Of a DNA stretch of 64,000 nucleotides, positions 7,171 to 16,737 are shown in pieces. Position 1 is the stretch's first letter, and every line of letters starts with the position of its first letter. The DNA is taken from assembly GCA_002973575.1 (NCBI GenBank), contig PVEQ01000012.1, positions 1 through 64,000 of the forward strand. The letters run 5' to 3'. The notes below the pieces were generated by a model, which searched no databases, had not been told where the DNA came from, and saw only the letters and a program-made list of their open reading frames with translations. The stretch is from Sediminibacterium magnilacihabitans (GTDB taxonomy: Bacteria; Bacteroidota; Bacteroidia; Chitinophagales; Chitinophagaceae). A program made the position numbers and the translations under genes.

Positions 7171-8709
7171 ATGAACAGCAGAAAAGTGCGCGTACGTTTC
7201 GCACCCTCGCCTACGGGCGGTCTCCACCTGGGTGGCGTGAGAACCGTTTTATTCAATTATCTCTTTGCCAAACAACACGGCGGTGATTTTATTTTGCGGA
7301 TAGAAGATACCGACCAGACCCGCTTTGTTCCCGGCGCTGAAGCTTATATTTTCAATACCCTCAACTGGTGCGGACTCACACCGGATGAAAGCCCTGTTCA
7401 TGGTGGCCCTTTTGCACCTTATCGACAGAGCGAAAGAAAAGCCAGTTACCGTCAGTATGCCGAAGAACTGGTAAAGAACGGATACGCATACTATGCTTTC
7501 GACACACCCGAAGAGCTGGAGCAGATGCGTGCCCAGTTTAAAACAGCAGAGAACCCATCGCCGCAATACAACCAGCAGATCCGCATAAAAATGCGTAACT
7601 CGCTTACACTCGATGCAGCCACTGTTGCTCAATTGCTGAAAGATGGCGTTCCGCATGTGATTCGTATCAAAATGCCCGAACAGGAAACCGTTCACTTCAC
7701 CGATATGATACGTGGTGAAGTTTCGTTCCATACTTCACAGGTAGATGATAAAGTATTGCTGAAAGCAGATGGTATGCCTACTTACCACCTTGCGGTAGTA
7801 GTGGATGATTACCTGATGCAGATCAGTCACGCTTTCCGCGGGGAAGAATGGCTTCCCTCTGCTCCGGTGCATTTGCTGTTATGGAAATACCTGGGATGGG
7901 AAGCGCAGATGCCGCAATGGGCGCACCTGCCCCTGATCCTCAAACCCGAAGGCAATGGTAAACTGAGCAAACGCGATGGCGACCGTCTCGGGTTCCCGGT
8001 ATTTGCGATGGACTGGACAGATCCCAAATCGAATGAGCTCACCATCGGCTTCAAAGAGCGGGGATTCCTGCCCGAAGCTTTTGTGAACCTGCTGGCCATG
8101 CTGGGCTGGAATGATGGCACAGACCAGGAAATTTTTTCGCTTGATGAACTGGTGCAGAAATTTTCAATTGAACGCGTGCATAAAGCCGGCGCAAAATTCG
8201 ATTATGAGAAAGCGAAATGGTTCAACCACGAGTGGATCAAACGCACCGAAGCGCGTCGCCTCCTCCCTGCTGTAAAAGAAATATTGGCCGCCGACCGCAT
8301 GATGGTTACCGATGACGCCCTGCTGGAAAAAATCATCAACCTCGTTAAAGAACGTTGTACCCTGTTAACCGATTTTACACAACAAGCTTCTTTCTTTTTT
8401 GCACTACCAGCAGAGATGGATACCGCTGCCGTAAAACCCAAATGGGACGATAAGAAAAATCTTTTCTTCACAGAACTCATACGTAGTTTCCAGCTCAGCA
8501 CACTATGGGAAGCGGCCGGTCTCGAAACCACTTTCAAAGAACTGGCTGCCGCCAACCAACTCAAGCCCGGGGAACTGATGCTGCCCCTGCGCATTATGCT
8601 GGTAGGGGGTAAATACGGTCCGGGCGTATTCGATATTGCGGCTATACTGGGCAAAGAAGAGACCATCAGACGCATCACACACACGCTCTCTTTATTGGAA
8701 CATGCCTGA
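7171..8709 (+). CDS. gltX: Glutamyl-tRNA synthetase
   Basis: Attaches glutamate to tRNA(Glu), a class I aminoacyl-tRNA synthetase of 512 residues. The nucleotide-binding signature is FAPSPTGGLHLGG (10-22; H19-L-G-G is the HIGH-type motif) and the KMSKS-type loop is KLSKR (264-268). The anticodon-binding helical domain fills the C-terminal third. The open frame extends 207 bp further upstream to 6964, but that stretch is the intergenic repeat (reads SERSESKD), and a promoter box lies in it, so ATG 7171 is chosen. The gene stands alone on the plus strand, followed 32 bp later by a chitinase gene. Confidence 0.97.
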   Translation: MNSRKVRVRFAPSPTGGLHLGGVRTVLFNYLFAKQHGGDFILRIEDTDQTRFVPGAEAYIFNTLNWCGLTPDESPVHGGPFAPYRQSERKASYRQYAEELVKNGYAYYAFDTPEELEQMRAQFKTAENPSPQYNQQIRIKMRNSLTLDAATVAQLLKDGVPHVIRIKMPEQETVHFTDMIRGEVSFHTSQVDDKVLLKADGMPTYHLAVVVDDYLMQISHAFRGEEWLPSAPVHLLLWKYLGWEAQMPQWAHLPLILKPEGNGKLSKRDGDRLGFPVFAMDWTDPKSNELTIGFKERGFLPEAFVNLLAMLGWNDGTDQEIFSLDELVQKFSIERVHKAGAKFDYEKAKWFNHEWIKRTEARRLLPAVKEILAADRMMVTDDALLEKIINLVKERCTLLTDFTQQASFFFALPAEMDTAAVKPKWDDKKNLFFTELIRSFQLSTLWEAAGLETTFKELAAANQLKPGELMLPLRIMLVGGKYGPGVFDIAAILGKEETIRRITHTLSLLEHA

Positions 8710-8741
8710 GCAACGGTACATTTTCGTACTTTGGGGCGCTT

Positions 8742-9833
8742 ATGAAATCTAAAACACTTGCATGCCTGCTGGCATTTTGTTGCGCAACCGTATCACTCTC
8801 TGCCCAACACAACAAATTCACGGTGTTCGGTTATTTTGCAGGAAGAGCTACCATGATCGATAGCTTCCCGGTAGAAAAACTCACCCATCTCTGCTTCAGC
8901 TTCACCCATCTCAAAGGGAATCATATGGCGCTGATGAACGCGCGCGACAGCGCTTCACTGATCCGTTGTGTTGCACAGAAAAAAAGAAACCCGAACCTGA
9001 AAGTGATTGTATCATTAGGTGGATGGACAGGCTGCTTCACTTGTTCTGAAGTGTTTTCAACCGACAATGCACGGAAACAATTTGCTTCCTCGGCCAAACA
9101 ACTGTTGCAGGATTTCGGCGCAGATGGCATTGACCTCGACTGGGAATATCCTACCATCAAAGGTGCGCCCGGCCATCCTTATTCACCCGATGATAAAGAA
9201 CATTTCACACAACTCATCAAAACCTTGCGCGACAGCCTGGGCAAACAAAAAGAGATCAGTTTTGCCGCCGGAGGTTTTAGCAAATACATCAATGAATCGG
9301 TTGACTGGAAGGCGGTGGCGCCGCTGGTTAACAGGATCAACCTCATGACCTACGACCTCATCACCGGTTATGATACGGTTACCGGTCATCATACTGCACT
9401 GTATTCCACTCCGCAACAACCCGAGTCATGCGATAACGCCGTGAAAATGTTGCTTGCGAAAAAAGTACCTGCCCGCAAACTATTGATCGGCGCGGCATTC
9501 TATGCGCGCATCTGGGAAAATGTAGCGCCCGATAACGATGGATTGCGTGGCCATGGAAAATTTTTCCGTGGTATTTCTTACAGCGGCTTCAATCGCTTCT
9601 TATCAACCGATAGTGGCTTTGTGTACCATTGGGATACCGCAACAGCTGCGCCGTATCTGTACAATGCCAGCAAAAAATGGTTCGTTACTTTCGACGACAG
9701 TACTTCTATTACCAGGAAGATGAACTACGTCATCCAACACAAACTCAATGGCATCATGTTCTGGCAACTGGCCGATGACCGTTTTACCAATGGCCTGCTC
9801 GATGTGATAGATGAAGTAAAGCGGAAGCGATGA
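8742..9833 (+). CDS. Secreted GH18 family chitinase-like glycosidase
   Basis: A 363-residue glycoside hydrolase family 18 protein, expected to hydrolyse chitin or related beta-1,4-GlcNAc polymers outside the cytoplasm. A signal peptide spans residues 1-21 (cleavage after SLSA). The barrel carries the SLGGW strand (91-95) and the catalytic signature D128-G-I-D131-L-D133-W-E135 with E135 as acid, followed by the MTYDL strand and a C-terminal FWQLADD strand. All essential acidic residues are present. No carbohydrate-binding module or T9SS sorting tail is visible, so it is probably periplasmic or released by another route. The start 32 bp after gltX allows readthrough from gltX. Confidence 0.93.
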   Translation: MKSKTLACLLAFCCATVSLSAQHNKFTVFGYFAGRATMIDSFPVEKLTHLCFSFTHLKGNHMALMNARDSASLIRCVAQKKRNPNLKVIVSLGGWTGCFTCSEVFSTDNARKQFASSAKQLLQDFGADGIDLDWEYPTIKGAPGHPYSPDDKEHFTQLIKTLRDSLGKQKEISFAAGGFSKYINESVDWKAVAPLVNRINLMTYDLITGYDTVTGHHTALYSTPQQPESCDNAVKMLLAKKVPARKLLIGAAFYARIWENVAPDNDGLRGHGKFFRGISYSGFNRFLSTDSGFVYHWDTATAAPYLYNASKKWFVTFDDSTSITRKMNYVIQHKLNGIMFWQLADDRFTNGLLDVIDEVKRKR

Positions 9834-9846
9834 GCCCGATATTGCT

Positions 9847-9854
9847 TATTTTTG
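9847..9854 (+). promoter_or_regulatory. Putative -7 element of the B12-binding subunit gene
   Basis: TATTTTTG fits TAnnTTTG and ends 7 nt before the ATG at 9862. No clear TTG -33 element is placed. Confidence 0.45.
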
Positions 9855-9861
9855 TTGCACC

Positions 9862-10278
9862 ATGCAAAAAAACGATCGCCCCATACGAGTACTCGTTGCC
9901 AAGGTAGGTCTCGATGGCCACGACCGCGGCGCCAAAGTAATTGCTACCGCCTTACGCGATGCCGGTATGGAAGTTATTTATACTGGTTTGAGACAAACAC
10001 CTGAAATGGTGGTGAACGCAGCCCTACAGGAAGACGTGGACGCCATCGGCATCAGCATTCTCAGCGGCGCGCACATGACGGTTTTCTCCAAGATCATTCA
10101 ACTGCTCAAAGAAAAAAACATGCATGATGTGCTGCTCACCGGCGGCGGCATCATACCAGAAGATGATATCCGGCAATTGAATGAAATGGGTGTGGGTACG
10201 CTTTTTGCTCCAGGCACTCCTACAACAGCTATTGCCGATTATATACGGCAATGGGTGGCTGCACACAGGCCGTTCTAG
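9862..10278 (+). CDS. Stand-alone cobalamin-binding domain (methylmalonyl-CoA mutase C-terminal type)
   Basis: A 138-residue B12-binding Rossmann-like domain. The base-off/His-on signature is D18-G-H20-D-R-G23 (GLDGHDRG), followed by the conserved SILSGAHM and [12 protein letters not shown] segments, all typical of the small or C-terminal part of acyl-CoA mutases such as methylmalonyl-CoA mutase. The catalytic TIM-barrel part is not adjacent and must be encoded elsewhere if this is a split mutase. Its stop codon overlaps that of the convergent LytTR gene within the tetramer CTAG (10275-10278). Which acyl-CoA substrate it serves cannot be told from this domain. Confidence 0.9.
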   Translation: MQKNDRPIRVLVAKVGLDGHDRGAKVIATALRDAGMEVIYTGLRQTPEMVVNAALQEDVDAIGISILSGAHMTVFSKIIQLLKEKNMHDVLLTGGGIIPEDDIRQLNEMGVGTLFAPGTPTTAIADYIRQWVAAHRPF

Positions 10279-11039
10279 CGGTCAAACCACCTTTTGAAAT
10301 AAGGCGCTTTTTCCCGACTCACATCCACTTCCATTTTAAGCGGATCTATCAATACCAGCAGTATCTTCTGGTTTCCCAAAGGCTTCATACTGCCAATCGC
10401 ATCGATGTTCACAATTGTTTGACGGTTGGCACGGTAAAAAGATTGAGGGTTGAGCAACTTCTCTATGTCTTCCAGTGTACCGTAGTCCAGTATATATTTT
10501 TCACCCGAAAAAGTATAGAGGTAATTGAGGTGCTTGCGCGTAAAACAGGCAATATCCCGGGTGTTAACGGGAATCCAGTTATTGCGCACATGGACGATGA
10601 ACTTCTCTTTGTATGAAGGTTGCGAAGGAGTCTTTAAGCCTGTAATGACTTGCAGGAGATTATTCGCTGCATGCTGCCGCTGATAACTGCCACTCTCATC
10701 CAGTGCTACCGGGTACTCATCCGTTTCCTCTCCTGCCAGGCTCAACATATATTGACTGGTCCGCATCTTGTACAGGCAGGATACATAATCATTTTCAGTA
10801 GTGAAAATAATAGGACATTCGACTTTCAAATACCTGAAAAGATCAAAACTGACCCCGCTTCGTAGATGAACATCCATAAGTATGATATCCGGTTCAGGAT
10901 GAAGTTTGAGCCAGTCCCGGGCTATTTCAATTCCAGGCAATATCTCTACTTCGATGTCTTCTGCGATCGTTCCAGCAATCAATTTCCTCATCTTCACAGC
11001 AGTACCATACTTATCGTTAACGATAAGGATTTTTATCAT
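10275..11039 (-). CDS. LytTR family response regulator with degenerate receiver
   Basis: A 254-residue DNA-binding regulator. The receiver domain (1-105) keeps the phospho-acceptor D56 ([10 protein letters not shown]). However, the acidic pocket reads N8-D9-K10 instead of D-D/E, and the conserved switch Lys is absent (SQYMLSL where DYLLKP is expected). A linker follows and then a LytTR DNA-binding domain from about 142 to 250 ([36 protein letters not shown]). ATG 11039 (MIKILIV) is preferred over the frame start at 11084 because receivers begin at this strand. No histidine kinase gene is adjacent. It may act as an orphan or phosphorylation-independent regulator; target genes are unknown. Confidence 0.88.
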   Translation of the reverse strand: MIKILIVNDKYGTAVKMRKLIAGTIAEDIEVEILPGIEIARDWLKLHPEPDIILMDVHLRSGVSFDLFRYLKVECPIIFTTENDYVSCLYKMRTSQYMLSLAGEETDEYPVALDESGSYQRQHAANNLLQVITGLKTPSQPSYKEKFIVHVRNNWIPVNTRDIACFTRKHLNYLYTFSGEKYILDYGTLEDIEKLLNPQSFYRANRQTIVNIDAIGSMKPLGNQKILLVLIDPLKMEVDVSREKAPYFKRWFDR

Positions 11040-11380
11040 AAATATTGGTTTGGATCGCTTGATGCTACGCCGGGTAACATGCAATCAACAGAGCAAAATA
11101 AATAAATAAGCTCTTTCGATAAAACCTGGCGTATGAAACGTAGCAAATGCAATCCAAAATGTAGTTGAAAAGCATTGGAACGTTGTGTAAAAAATTATAT
11201 GAAAAAAAAGGTTATGTAAAAAAGAAAACGGTTGGTTTATTGTAACCCCCACTTCAATGCTGATTTCTTCCCATTGGATAAAACTATTTCGTTTATATAA
11301 AAAGAAGAATGAATCTTTGGAATCAAAGTTCAATATCCATATCAAGACCATTACTACTTTTGTTGATTCAACATTAGTCA
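11040..11380. other. Intergenic region without a recognisable gene
   Basis: About 340 bp upstream of the enoyl-CoA hydratase gene, AT-rich, with several short frames but no family match. A TACTTTTG box (11355-11362, plus strand) is followed 19 nt later by the terminator at 11381, so a very short attenuated leader or an unannotated RNA is possible. Nothing else is seen. Confidence 0.4.
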
Positions 11381-11406
11381 GAGTGCCTCCCCCAGGCACT
11401 CTTTTT
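11381..11406 (+). terminator. Rho-independent terminator with no gene in front
   Basis: GAGTGCCT, loop CCCCC, AGGCACTC, then TTTTT: a perfect 8-bp stem on the plus strand. The nearest upstream plus-strand gene ends 1.1 kb away, with the minus-strand LytTR gene between. Confidence 0.8.
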
Positions 11407-11408
11407 AA

Positions 11409-11437
11409 TTGGGTTCAGCACAATCCGGTTACATTTG
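11409..11437 (+). promoter_or_regulatory. Promoter of the enoyl-CoA hydratase gene
   Basis: TTG (11409-11411), 18 nt spacing, then TACATTTG (11430-11437), matching the Bacteroidota TTG/TAnnTTTG promoter. It lies right after the terminator and 15 nt before the ATG at 11453. Confidence 0.65.
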
Positions 11438-11452
11438 CTTAAAACCAGCAAC

Positions 11453-12229
11453 ATGTACCATACATTGCTCACTTCCCTCGACAATGGCATCCTTACCATT
11501 ACCATCAACCGTCCCGATAAACTCAACGCATTGAACAGCCAGGTGATGCAGGAGCTGGACCAGGCGCTGACTGAATTACTCAATCAAAGCGAGGTGAGGT
11601 CTGTGATCATTACCGGATCGGGCAGCAAATCTTTTGTTGCCGGAGCGGATATCGCGGAATTCGTAGGACTGGACACTGCCCAGGGCATGCAACTGGCGCA
11701 AAAAGGACAGACCATTTTTGCACGGATCGAACAATCTCCTAAACCCATTATTGCCTGCGTGAATGGGTTTGCTTTAGGCGGGGGCTGCGAGCTGGCCATG
11801 AGTTGTCATTTCCGGATCGCATCAGACAACGCCAAATTCGGCCAGCCTGAAGTGAACCTCGGACTCATTCCAGGTTATGGCGGTACACAACGCCTGGTGC
11901 AGTTGATTGGAAAAGGAAGAGCACTGGAACTGCTCATGAGCGGTGAAATGATCGATGCGCAAAAGGCATGGCAATACGGACTGGTGAATGCAGTAGTGCC
12001 GCAGGAAGAACTGCTGGCCAAAGCCACGGCCATTCTTCAAACCATCAACAGCAAAGCGCCATTGGCAGTAGCCAAATGCATTGAAGCGGCCAATGCCGTG
12101 TTCGATGAAACAAAGAATGGTTATGCAGTGGAGGTAGCTGCTTTCGGAGAATGTTTCGATACAGTCGATATGAAAGAAGGCACCAGCGCTTTCCTTGAAA
12201 AAAGAAAACCCCGCTTTACTGGAAATTAA
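11453..12229 (+). CDS. Enoyl-CoA hydratase/isomerase family protein
   Basis: A 258-residue crotonase-fold enzyme expected to hydrate trans-2-enoyl-CoA in fatty-acid or related acyl-CoA catabolism. Visible features: ITINRPDKLNALN near the N-terminus, the first oxyanion strand (SFVAGADIAEF), the CVNGFALGGGCELAMSCHFRI block with the catalytic Glu region, and PEVNLGLIPGYGGTQRL with the second oxyanion Gly and the second Glu. The C-terminus (FLEKRKPRF) is canonical. The frame allows MLKTSN 18 bp upstream, but the promoter box at 11430-11437 favours MYHTLL at 11453. It converges with the M16 protease gene across a hairpin. Substrate chain length is not deducible. Confidence 0.9.
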   Translation: MYHTLLTSLDNGILTITINRPDKLNALNSQVMQELDQALTELLNQSEVRSVIITGSGSKSFVAGADIAEFVGLDTAQGMQLAQKGQTIFARIEQSPKPIIACVNGFALGGGCELAMSCHFRIASDNAKFGQPEVNLGLIPGYGGTQRLVQLIGKGRALELLMSGEMIDAQKAWQYGLVNAVVPQEELLAKATAILQTINSKAPLAVAKCIEAANAVFDETKNGYAVEVAAFGECFDTVDMKEGTSAFLEKRKPRFTGN

Positions 12230-12234
12230 AAAAT

Positions 12235-12264
12235 CTTAGCCCAGTGCTTAAGCCCTGGGCTAAG
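12235..12264. terminator. REP-like palindrome between convergent genes, probable bidirectional terminator
   Basis: CTTAGCCCAG and CTGGGCTAAG form a perfect 10-bp stem around a 10-nt loop that itself contains GCTTAAGC. A-runs precede it on the plus side. It resembles the GGCTnnAGCC palindromes found near the RAYT gene at 19.1 kb. Confidence 0.65.
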
Positions 12265-12270
12265 AAATAA

Positions 12271-15210
12271 TCAATATCCAAACAGTTCGGCAAGTGACAG
12301 TTTTTTCACATCTCCTATCTTTTTCATATCCTCTTCTTTCAATTTCTTCTCAGACGCCACAATGCAATAAGTATAAGGTTTCTGCGAGAGATCGGTATCA
12401 TGCAGACCCTTGATATCACTGAACTGGATCGAAGCAGCCTGTTCATACACATCTTTTCTCAGGTCGTGATCCACCCCTTTCTTCAGGTTGGCAAGATAAC
12501 TGGATACAATGTTCTCTTTGGTAATGCGTTCTGTTTCATAATCTTTCAACAGGCTCTTCTTTGCATTATCGAAATTCTGCGCTGCTTCGGGAAGATTATT
12601 CAACAGGTCGTTCATGCCGGCAACAGCTTCATTGAACTTATCTGCCTGGCAACCTACATAAGACATGAATGCGAACCGGTCTTCTTTTTTAGCAGGTGTT
12701 TGCAATACCGCAAAAGTTGAATAGGCCAGCGCTTTCGATTCCCTTATGGTTTGGAATACAATGGCGCCCATTCCGAATCCGAAATAGTTATTGAAAATAC
12801 CGGTTACCGCTTCTTTCTTAGGGTCATACGCATCCAGGTTCCTTACCCAGAAAATCTCCGACTGCACCATATCATAATCGGCAAACAGGACTTCATTTTT
12901 ACCCTGTGTTCTGCGGATAAATTTAGCCGGCTCTTTGGCAGCCATCCATGCAGCCGGGAGCTGGTGTATTTTGGCAATATCGGTTGCAAACGCAGCCAAT
13001 GGTTTAGGGCCGTAATAAATAACCCTGTGCTGGTAATTGAACAGGTTATGCAGGATGTTCACCAGGTCTGCCGCTTTGATATCTTTGATCTCAGCGTCGG
13101 TTAAAGTATAATTGAAAGGATTTTTTTCTCCATACACACCGTAGTTGCGGAGCGCAGTCATGATCATACTTTTGTTGAGCTTGTTATTGGCCCTTGCGCG
13201 CATGAGACGGTTCTTCATTCCTTCCAGCGCTGCCTCATCGGCTTTGCAATTGCGAACCAGGTCTTCAAGCAAAGTGGAGGCTTTATCAAAATTCTCCTGC
13301 AATCCATTCAGGGAAACCGTTGTTTCCTCATTGCCCGCATTCGCATTGAAACTGCAAGCCAGGTTGTAAAACGCTTTGCTGATATCTTCGGAAGATTTTT
13401 TCTCCGTACCAATGAATTGCAGGTACTGCAATGCCAAAGGCAAGAGCTTATCATTCCATCCGCCCATTTCAAACCTGTACTGCAGGTTGAAAAGGCCGTT
13501 GTCTTTGTTGGGCACATACAACACTTCCGCCTTTCCCGCTTTAGCACGTTGCATATCCGTTGCAAAATTCAGCCATACAGGTTTTACAGGCGCCATAGAC
13601 ATGCCGTTGATGGTTTTTACAAAAGGCGATTGTTTATCTGCATTGGTCTCTACCGGTGTAATGGGCGGTTTCTCCACTTTTACCACATCTTTCGCCTCGC
13701 CTTTGCGCTTGTACAACAATACATAGTTATTGGGATGAAAGAATTGATTGGCAAACGCCACCAGTTCTTCCTTGGTTACTTTACCCATCTTATCCAGCAC
13801 AGCTACATCATCATTCCACAACAGTCCTTTGTTTTTGATGAATCCATCGGTAATCTCTTCCACACGGTTGGCATTGTTTTCCAGTCCCTGCAACTGTTGC
13901 AGTTTATAATTGGCTACAATGGCTTTAATCAGTGAAGCATCGAAATTTCCTTTCTTCAGGATATCCAATTGCTCCATCACCAGGTCTTTGGCTTCTTCGA
14001 GTGTCTGCCCCTGTTTGGGCGAAGCGTTGATGAGGAACACGCCATAATCTTTGTACTGTCTCACCCCTGCATTGGAACGAAGTACTTTCTGTTGTTTGTT
14101 CAGGTTGAGGTCCAACAGGCCGGCTTTGCCATTCGACAATACAGAAGATGTAAGATCGGCCAGCAATGCCTCTTTTGAATTGGCAGGTCCCACCCTGAAA
14201 TCGAGTTGCAGGCTTTCAGCGCTGGGTCCGAAAATATCTTTTACCGTTGACTCGGTGATGGGTTTTTCCGGTGAAGGCTTATATTCCTGGATCGGCTTGG
14301 CGTTCATGTAAGAGAATTTAGCATCGATGAGCCGAATGGTTTTATCGGGATCCAGGTCGCCCGACATTACGATGGCCATATTGTTGGGCACATAGTATTT
14401 ATGGTAATAATCACGGATAGCATTGATAGAAGGGTTTTTCAAATGCTCGATGGTACCGATGGTAGTTTGCTGTCCGTAATTGTGTGTGGGGAACAGGTAG
14501 AAATGAGAAGCCTCCTGTATTTTCCAGGCATCTTCATCGAGCGAGCGGTTCTTCTCTTCATATACTGCTTCCAGCTCTGTATGGAAGATGCGGAGTATGG
14601 GGTTACGGAATCGCTCGGCCTGCAGGTCTACGAATTTTTCCAGCGCATTGGAAGGAATATCTTCTTCATATACGGTCTCTTCCACCCAGGTATGTGCATT
14701 GGAACCCTGGCCGCCCATGGCAGCCATCATTTTATCATACTCGTTGGCAATAGCATGTTTGGCAGCTTCACCAGAGGTTTTGTCGATCTCCTTATAGATC
14801 TCTTTTCTTACAGCTTCATCTTTGGTGGAATTATACTGTTCGTATAACGCATCTATCTTATCTAGATAAGGCTTTTCTTTGGCCCAGTCGAGCGTACCGT
14901 ATTTATCAGTTCCTTTAAACAGCAGGTGCTCGAGGTAGTGGGCCAGGCCGGTATGGTCCCTGGGATCGGTATTACTGCCCGCTCTTACCGGGATGCGCAC
15001 GGCAATGCGTGGCTCTTTTTTATTCACTGACAATACAACGGTGAGCCCGTTCCTGAGGGTATAGAACCGGGCATGCATAGGGTCGTTGGTCACGTATTTG
15101 TAAGTGTAACCCCCGGATGTGGCCTGTTTCCACTCATATTGTGTTTGTGCAAAATTCACCTGGACAATCATGACCAGTGCAACAAACCCAACCGATTTGA
15201 TCCATTTCAT
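12271..15210 (-). CDS. Secreted M16 family zinc metallopeptidase (two-lobed insulinase/PqqL type)
   Basis: A 979-residue peptidase with a signal peptide (1-21, cleavage after FAQ). The inverted zinc motif is H91-Y-L-E94-H95 within GLAHYLEHLLFKG, with the distal Glu in the ELEAVYEEKNRSLDED helix about 75 residues further on. Two homologous halves (M16 N-terminal plus M16C domains, repeated as an inactive half from about residue 540) give the clam-shell architecture of full-length family members. It probably degrades peptides in the periplasm or at the envelope. It is monocistronic between a convergent hydratase gene and divergent fumC. A TATCTTAC sequence about 24 nt before the ATG could be its -7 element. 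Confidence 0.93.
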   Translation of the reverse strand: MKWIKSVGFVALVMIVQVNFAQTQYEWKQATSGGYTYKYVTNDPMHARFYTLRNGLTVVLSVNKKEPRIAVRIPVRAGSNTDPRDHTGLAHYLEHLLFKGTDKYGTLDWAKEKPYLDKIDALYEQYNSTKDEAVRKEIYKEIDKTSGEAAKHAIANEYDKMMAAMGGQGSNAHTWVEETVYEEDIPSNALEKFVDLQAERFRNPILRIFHTELEAVYEEKNRSLDEDAWKIQEASHFYLFPTHNYGQQTTIGTIEHLKNPSINAIRDYYHKYYVPNNMAIVMSGDLDPDKTIRLIDAKFSYMNAKPIQEYKPSPEKPITESTVKDIFGPSAESLQLDFRVGPANSKEALLADLTSSVLSNGKAGLLDLNLNKQQKVLRSNAGVRQYKDYGVFLINASPKQGQTLEEAKDLVMEQLDILKKGNFDASLIKAIVANYKLQQLQGLENNANRVEEITDGFIKNKGLLWNDDVAVLDKMGKVTKEELVAFANQFFHPNNYVLLYKRKGEAKDVVKVEKPPITPVETNADKQSPFVKTINGMSMAPVKPVWLNFATDMQRAKAGKAEVLYVPNKDNGLFNLQYRFEMGGWNDKLLPLALQYLQFIGTEKKSSEDISKAFYNLACSFNANAGNEETTVSLNGLQENFDKASTLLEDLVRNCKADEAALEGMKNRLMRARANNKLNKSMIMTALRNYGVYGEKNPFNYTLTDAEIKDIKAADLVNILHNLFNYQHRVIYYGPKPLAAFATDIAKIHQLPAAWMAAKEPAKFIRRTQGKNEVLFADYDMVQSEIFWVRNLDAYDPKKEAVTGIFNNYFGFGMGAIVFQTIRESKALAYSTFAVLQTPAKKEDRFAFMSYVGCQADKFNEAVAGMNDLLNNLPEAAQNFDNAKKSLLKDYETERITKENIVSSYLANLKKGVDHDLRKDVYEQAASIQFSDIKGLHDTDLSQKPYTYCIVASEKKLKEEDMKKIGDVKKLSLAELFGY

Positions 15211-15306
15211 AAGTATAGTTTTAGGCGGGTAAGATAAAAAAATATGATATGTTTTTCAGGATAATTTGTTGAATGGTTTTTTCCAAACCGTCTGCCCTTC
15301 TTGCGT

Positions 15307-15314
15307 TAACTTTG
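15307..15314 (+). promoter_or_regulatory. Putative -7 element of fumC
   Basis: TAACTTTG (TAnnTTTG) ends 22 nt before the fumC ATG at 15337. No TTG is found at the ideal -33 position. Confidence 0.5.
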
Positions 15315-15336
15315 CAGCGTCAAAAATGATAAAATC

Positions 15337-16737
15337 ATGAGTTACCGTATCGAAAAAGACACCATGGGTGAGGTTCAGGTGCCGTCCCATGTATACTGGG
15401 GCGCCCAAACGCAGCGCAGCATTGAGAATTTCAAGATCGCACAGGATATCAATAAAATGCCCAAAGAGATCATCAAGGCTTTTGCTTACCTCAAAAAAGC
15501 AGCGGCCCTTACCAATCTCGATGCAGGGGTATTACCGGAAGAGAAAGCCCGGTTGATTGGCCAGGTGGCCGATGAGATACTGGAAGGTAAACTCGATGAT
15601 CAGTTTCCCCTGGTGATATGGCAAACAGGCTCCGGCACGCAGAGCAATATGAATGTAAATGAAGTGATCGCCTATCGTGCACATGTGATCAAAGGTGGTG
15701 CACTGACCGATAAGGACAAATTCCTGCACCCGAACGACGACGTAAATAAATCACAATCATCCAACGATACTTTCCCTACTGCTATGCACATAGCAGCGTA
15801 TAAAATATTGTTGGAAGTAACCATCCCCGGCATCAAAAAATTGCGCGATACACTGGCTGCCAAGAGCAAGGCTTTCATGCAGGTAGTAAAGATCGGCCGT
15901 ACACATTTCATGGATGCTACGCCGCTTACCGTGGGCCAGGAGATCAGTGGTTATGTAAGCCAGCTGGATCATGGCTTGCGTACCATCAACAACAGCCTCG
16001 CGCATCTCAGCGAGTTGGCATTGGGTGGTACAGCTGTAGGCACCGGCATCAACACACCTAAAAATTATGCGGTGAATGTGGCCAAACATATTGCAACGCT
16101 TACCGGTTTGCCTTTTGTTACGGCTGAAAATAAATTTGAAGCGCTGGCTGCACACGATGCCATCGTGGAAGCGCATGGCGCTTTGAAAACAGTAGCGGTA
16201 AGCCTGATGAAGATCGCTAATGATATACGCATGCTCAGCTCTGGCCCACGCAGCGGCATTGGCGAATTATTCATTCCCGATAATGAGCCCGGTTCTTCCA
16301 TCATGCCCGGCAAAGTAAACCCCACACAATGTGAGGCCCTGACGATGATTGCTGCCCAGGTAATGGGTAATGATGTGGCCATCAACATAGGCGGCGCTAC
16401 CGGTCATTTTGAACTGAATGTGTTCAAACCGGTGATGATCGCCAACTTCCTGCACAGCGCCCGCCTGATTGGCGAAGGTTGTGTAAGCTTCAACGATAAG
16501 TGTGCCACGGGTATTGAACCTATCGAGGCCAATATTAAAAAACATGTAGACAACAGCCTGATGCTCGTAACGGCGCTCAACACAAAGATCGGTTACTATA
16601 AAGCTGCCGAGATTGCGCAAAAAGCACACAAAGAAGGTACTACGTTGAAAGAGATGGCAGTAAAACTGGGTTATCTTACTCCCGAAGAGTTCGACCAGTG
16701 GGTAATACCAGCAGACATGGTGGGAGAGATCAAATAA
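15337..16737 (+). CDS. fumC: Class II fumarate hydratase
   Basis: Interconverts fumarate and L-malate in the citric acid cycle; an oxygen-stable, iron-free homotetramer. The 466-residue length is standard. Conserved segments: [13 protein letters not shown] at the start, [44 protein letters not shown], the superfamily signature [11 protein letters not shown] and the C-terminal [14 protein letters not shown]. Its last 8 bp overlap the 3' end of the convergent amidohydrolase gene (16730-16737). It is the only citric acid cycle gene in the window. Confidence 0.97.
   Translation: MSYRIEKDTMGEVQVPSHVYWGAQTQRSIENFKIAQDINKMPKEIIKAFAYLKKAAALTNLDAGVLPEEKARLIGQVADEILEGKLDDQFPLVIWQTGSGTQSNMNVNEVIAYRAHVIKGGALTDKDKFLHPNDDVNKSQSSNDTFPTAMHIAAYKILLEVTIPGIKKLRDTLAAKSKAFMQVVKIGRTHFMDATPLTVGQEISGYVSQLDHGLRTINNSLAHLSELALGGTAVGTGINTPKNYAVNVAKHIATLTGLPFVTAENKFEALAAHDAIVEAHGALKTVAVSLMKIANDIRMLSSGPRSGIGELFIPDNEPGSSIMPGKVNPTQCEALTMIAAQVMGNDVAINIGGATGHFELNVFKPVMIANFLHSARLIGEGCVSFNDKCATGIEPIEANIKKHVDNSLMLVTALNTKIGYYKAAEIAQKAHKEGTTLKEMAVKLGYLTPEEFDQWVIPADMVGEIK

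Noticed and set aside
11085..11399. 104-residue minus-strand ORF upstream of enoyl-CoA hydratase
   Set aside because: Low-complexity Phe-rich translation covering the terminator, no conserved motif, and no initiation signals.
13417..13935. 172-residue plus-strand ORF
   Set aside because: Antisense to the M16 peptidase gene; the composition is that of a shadow frame.
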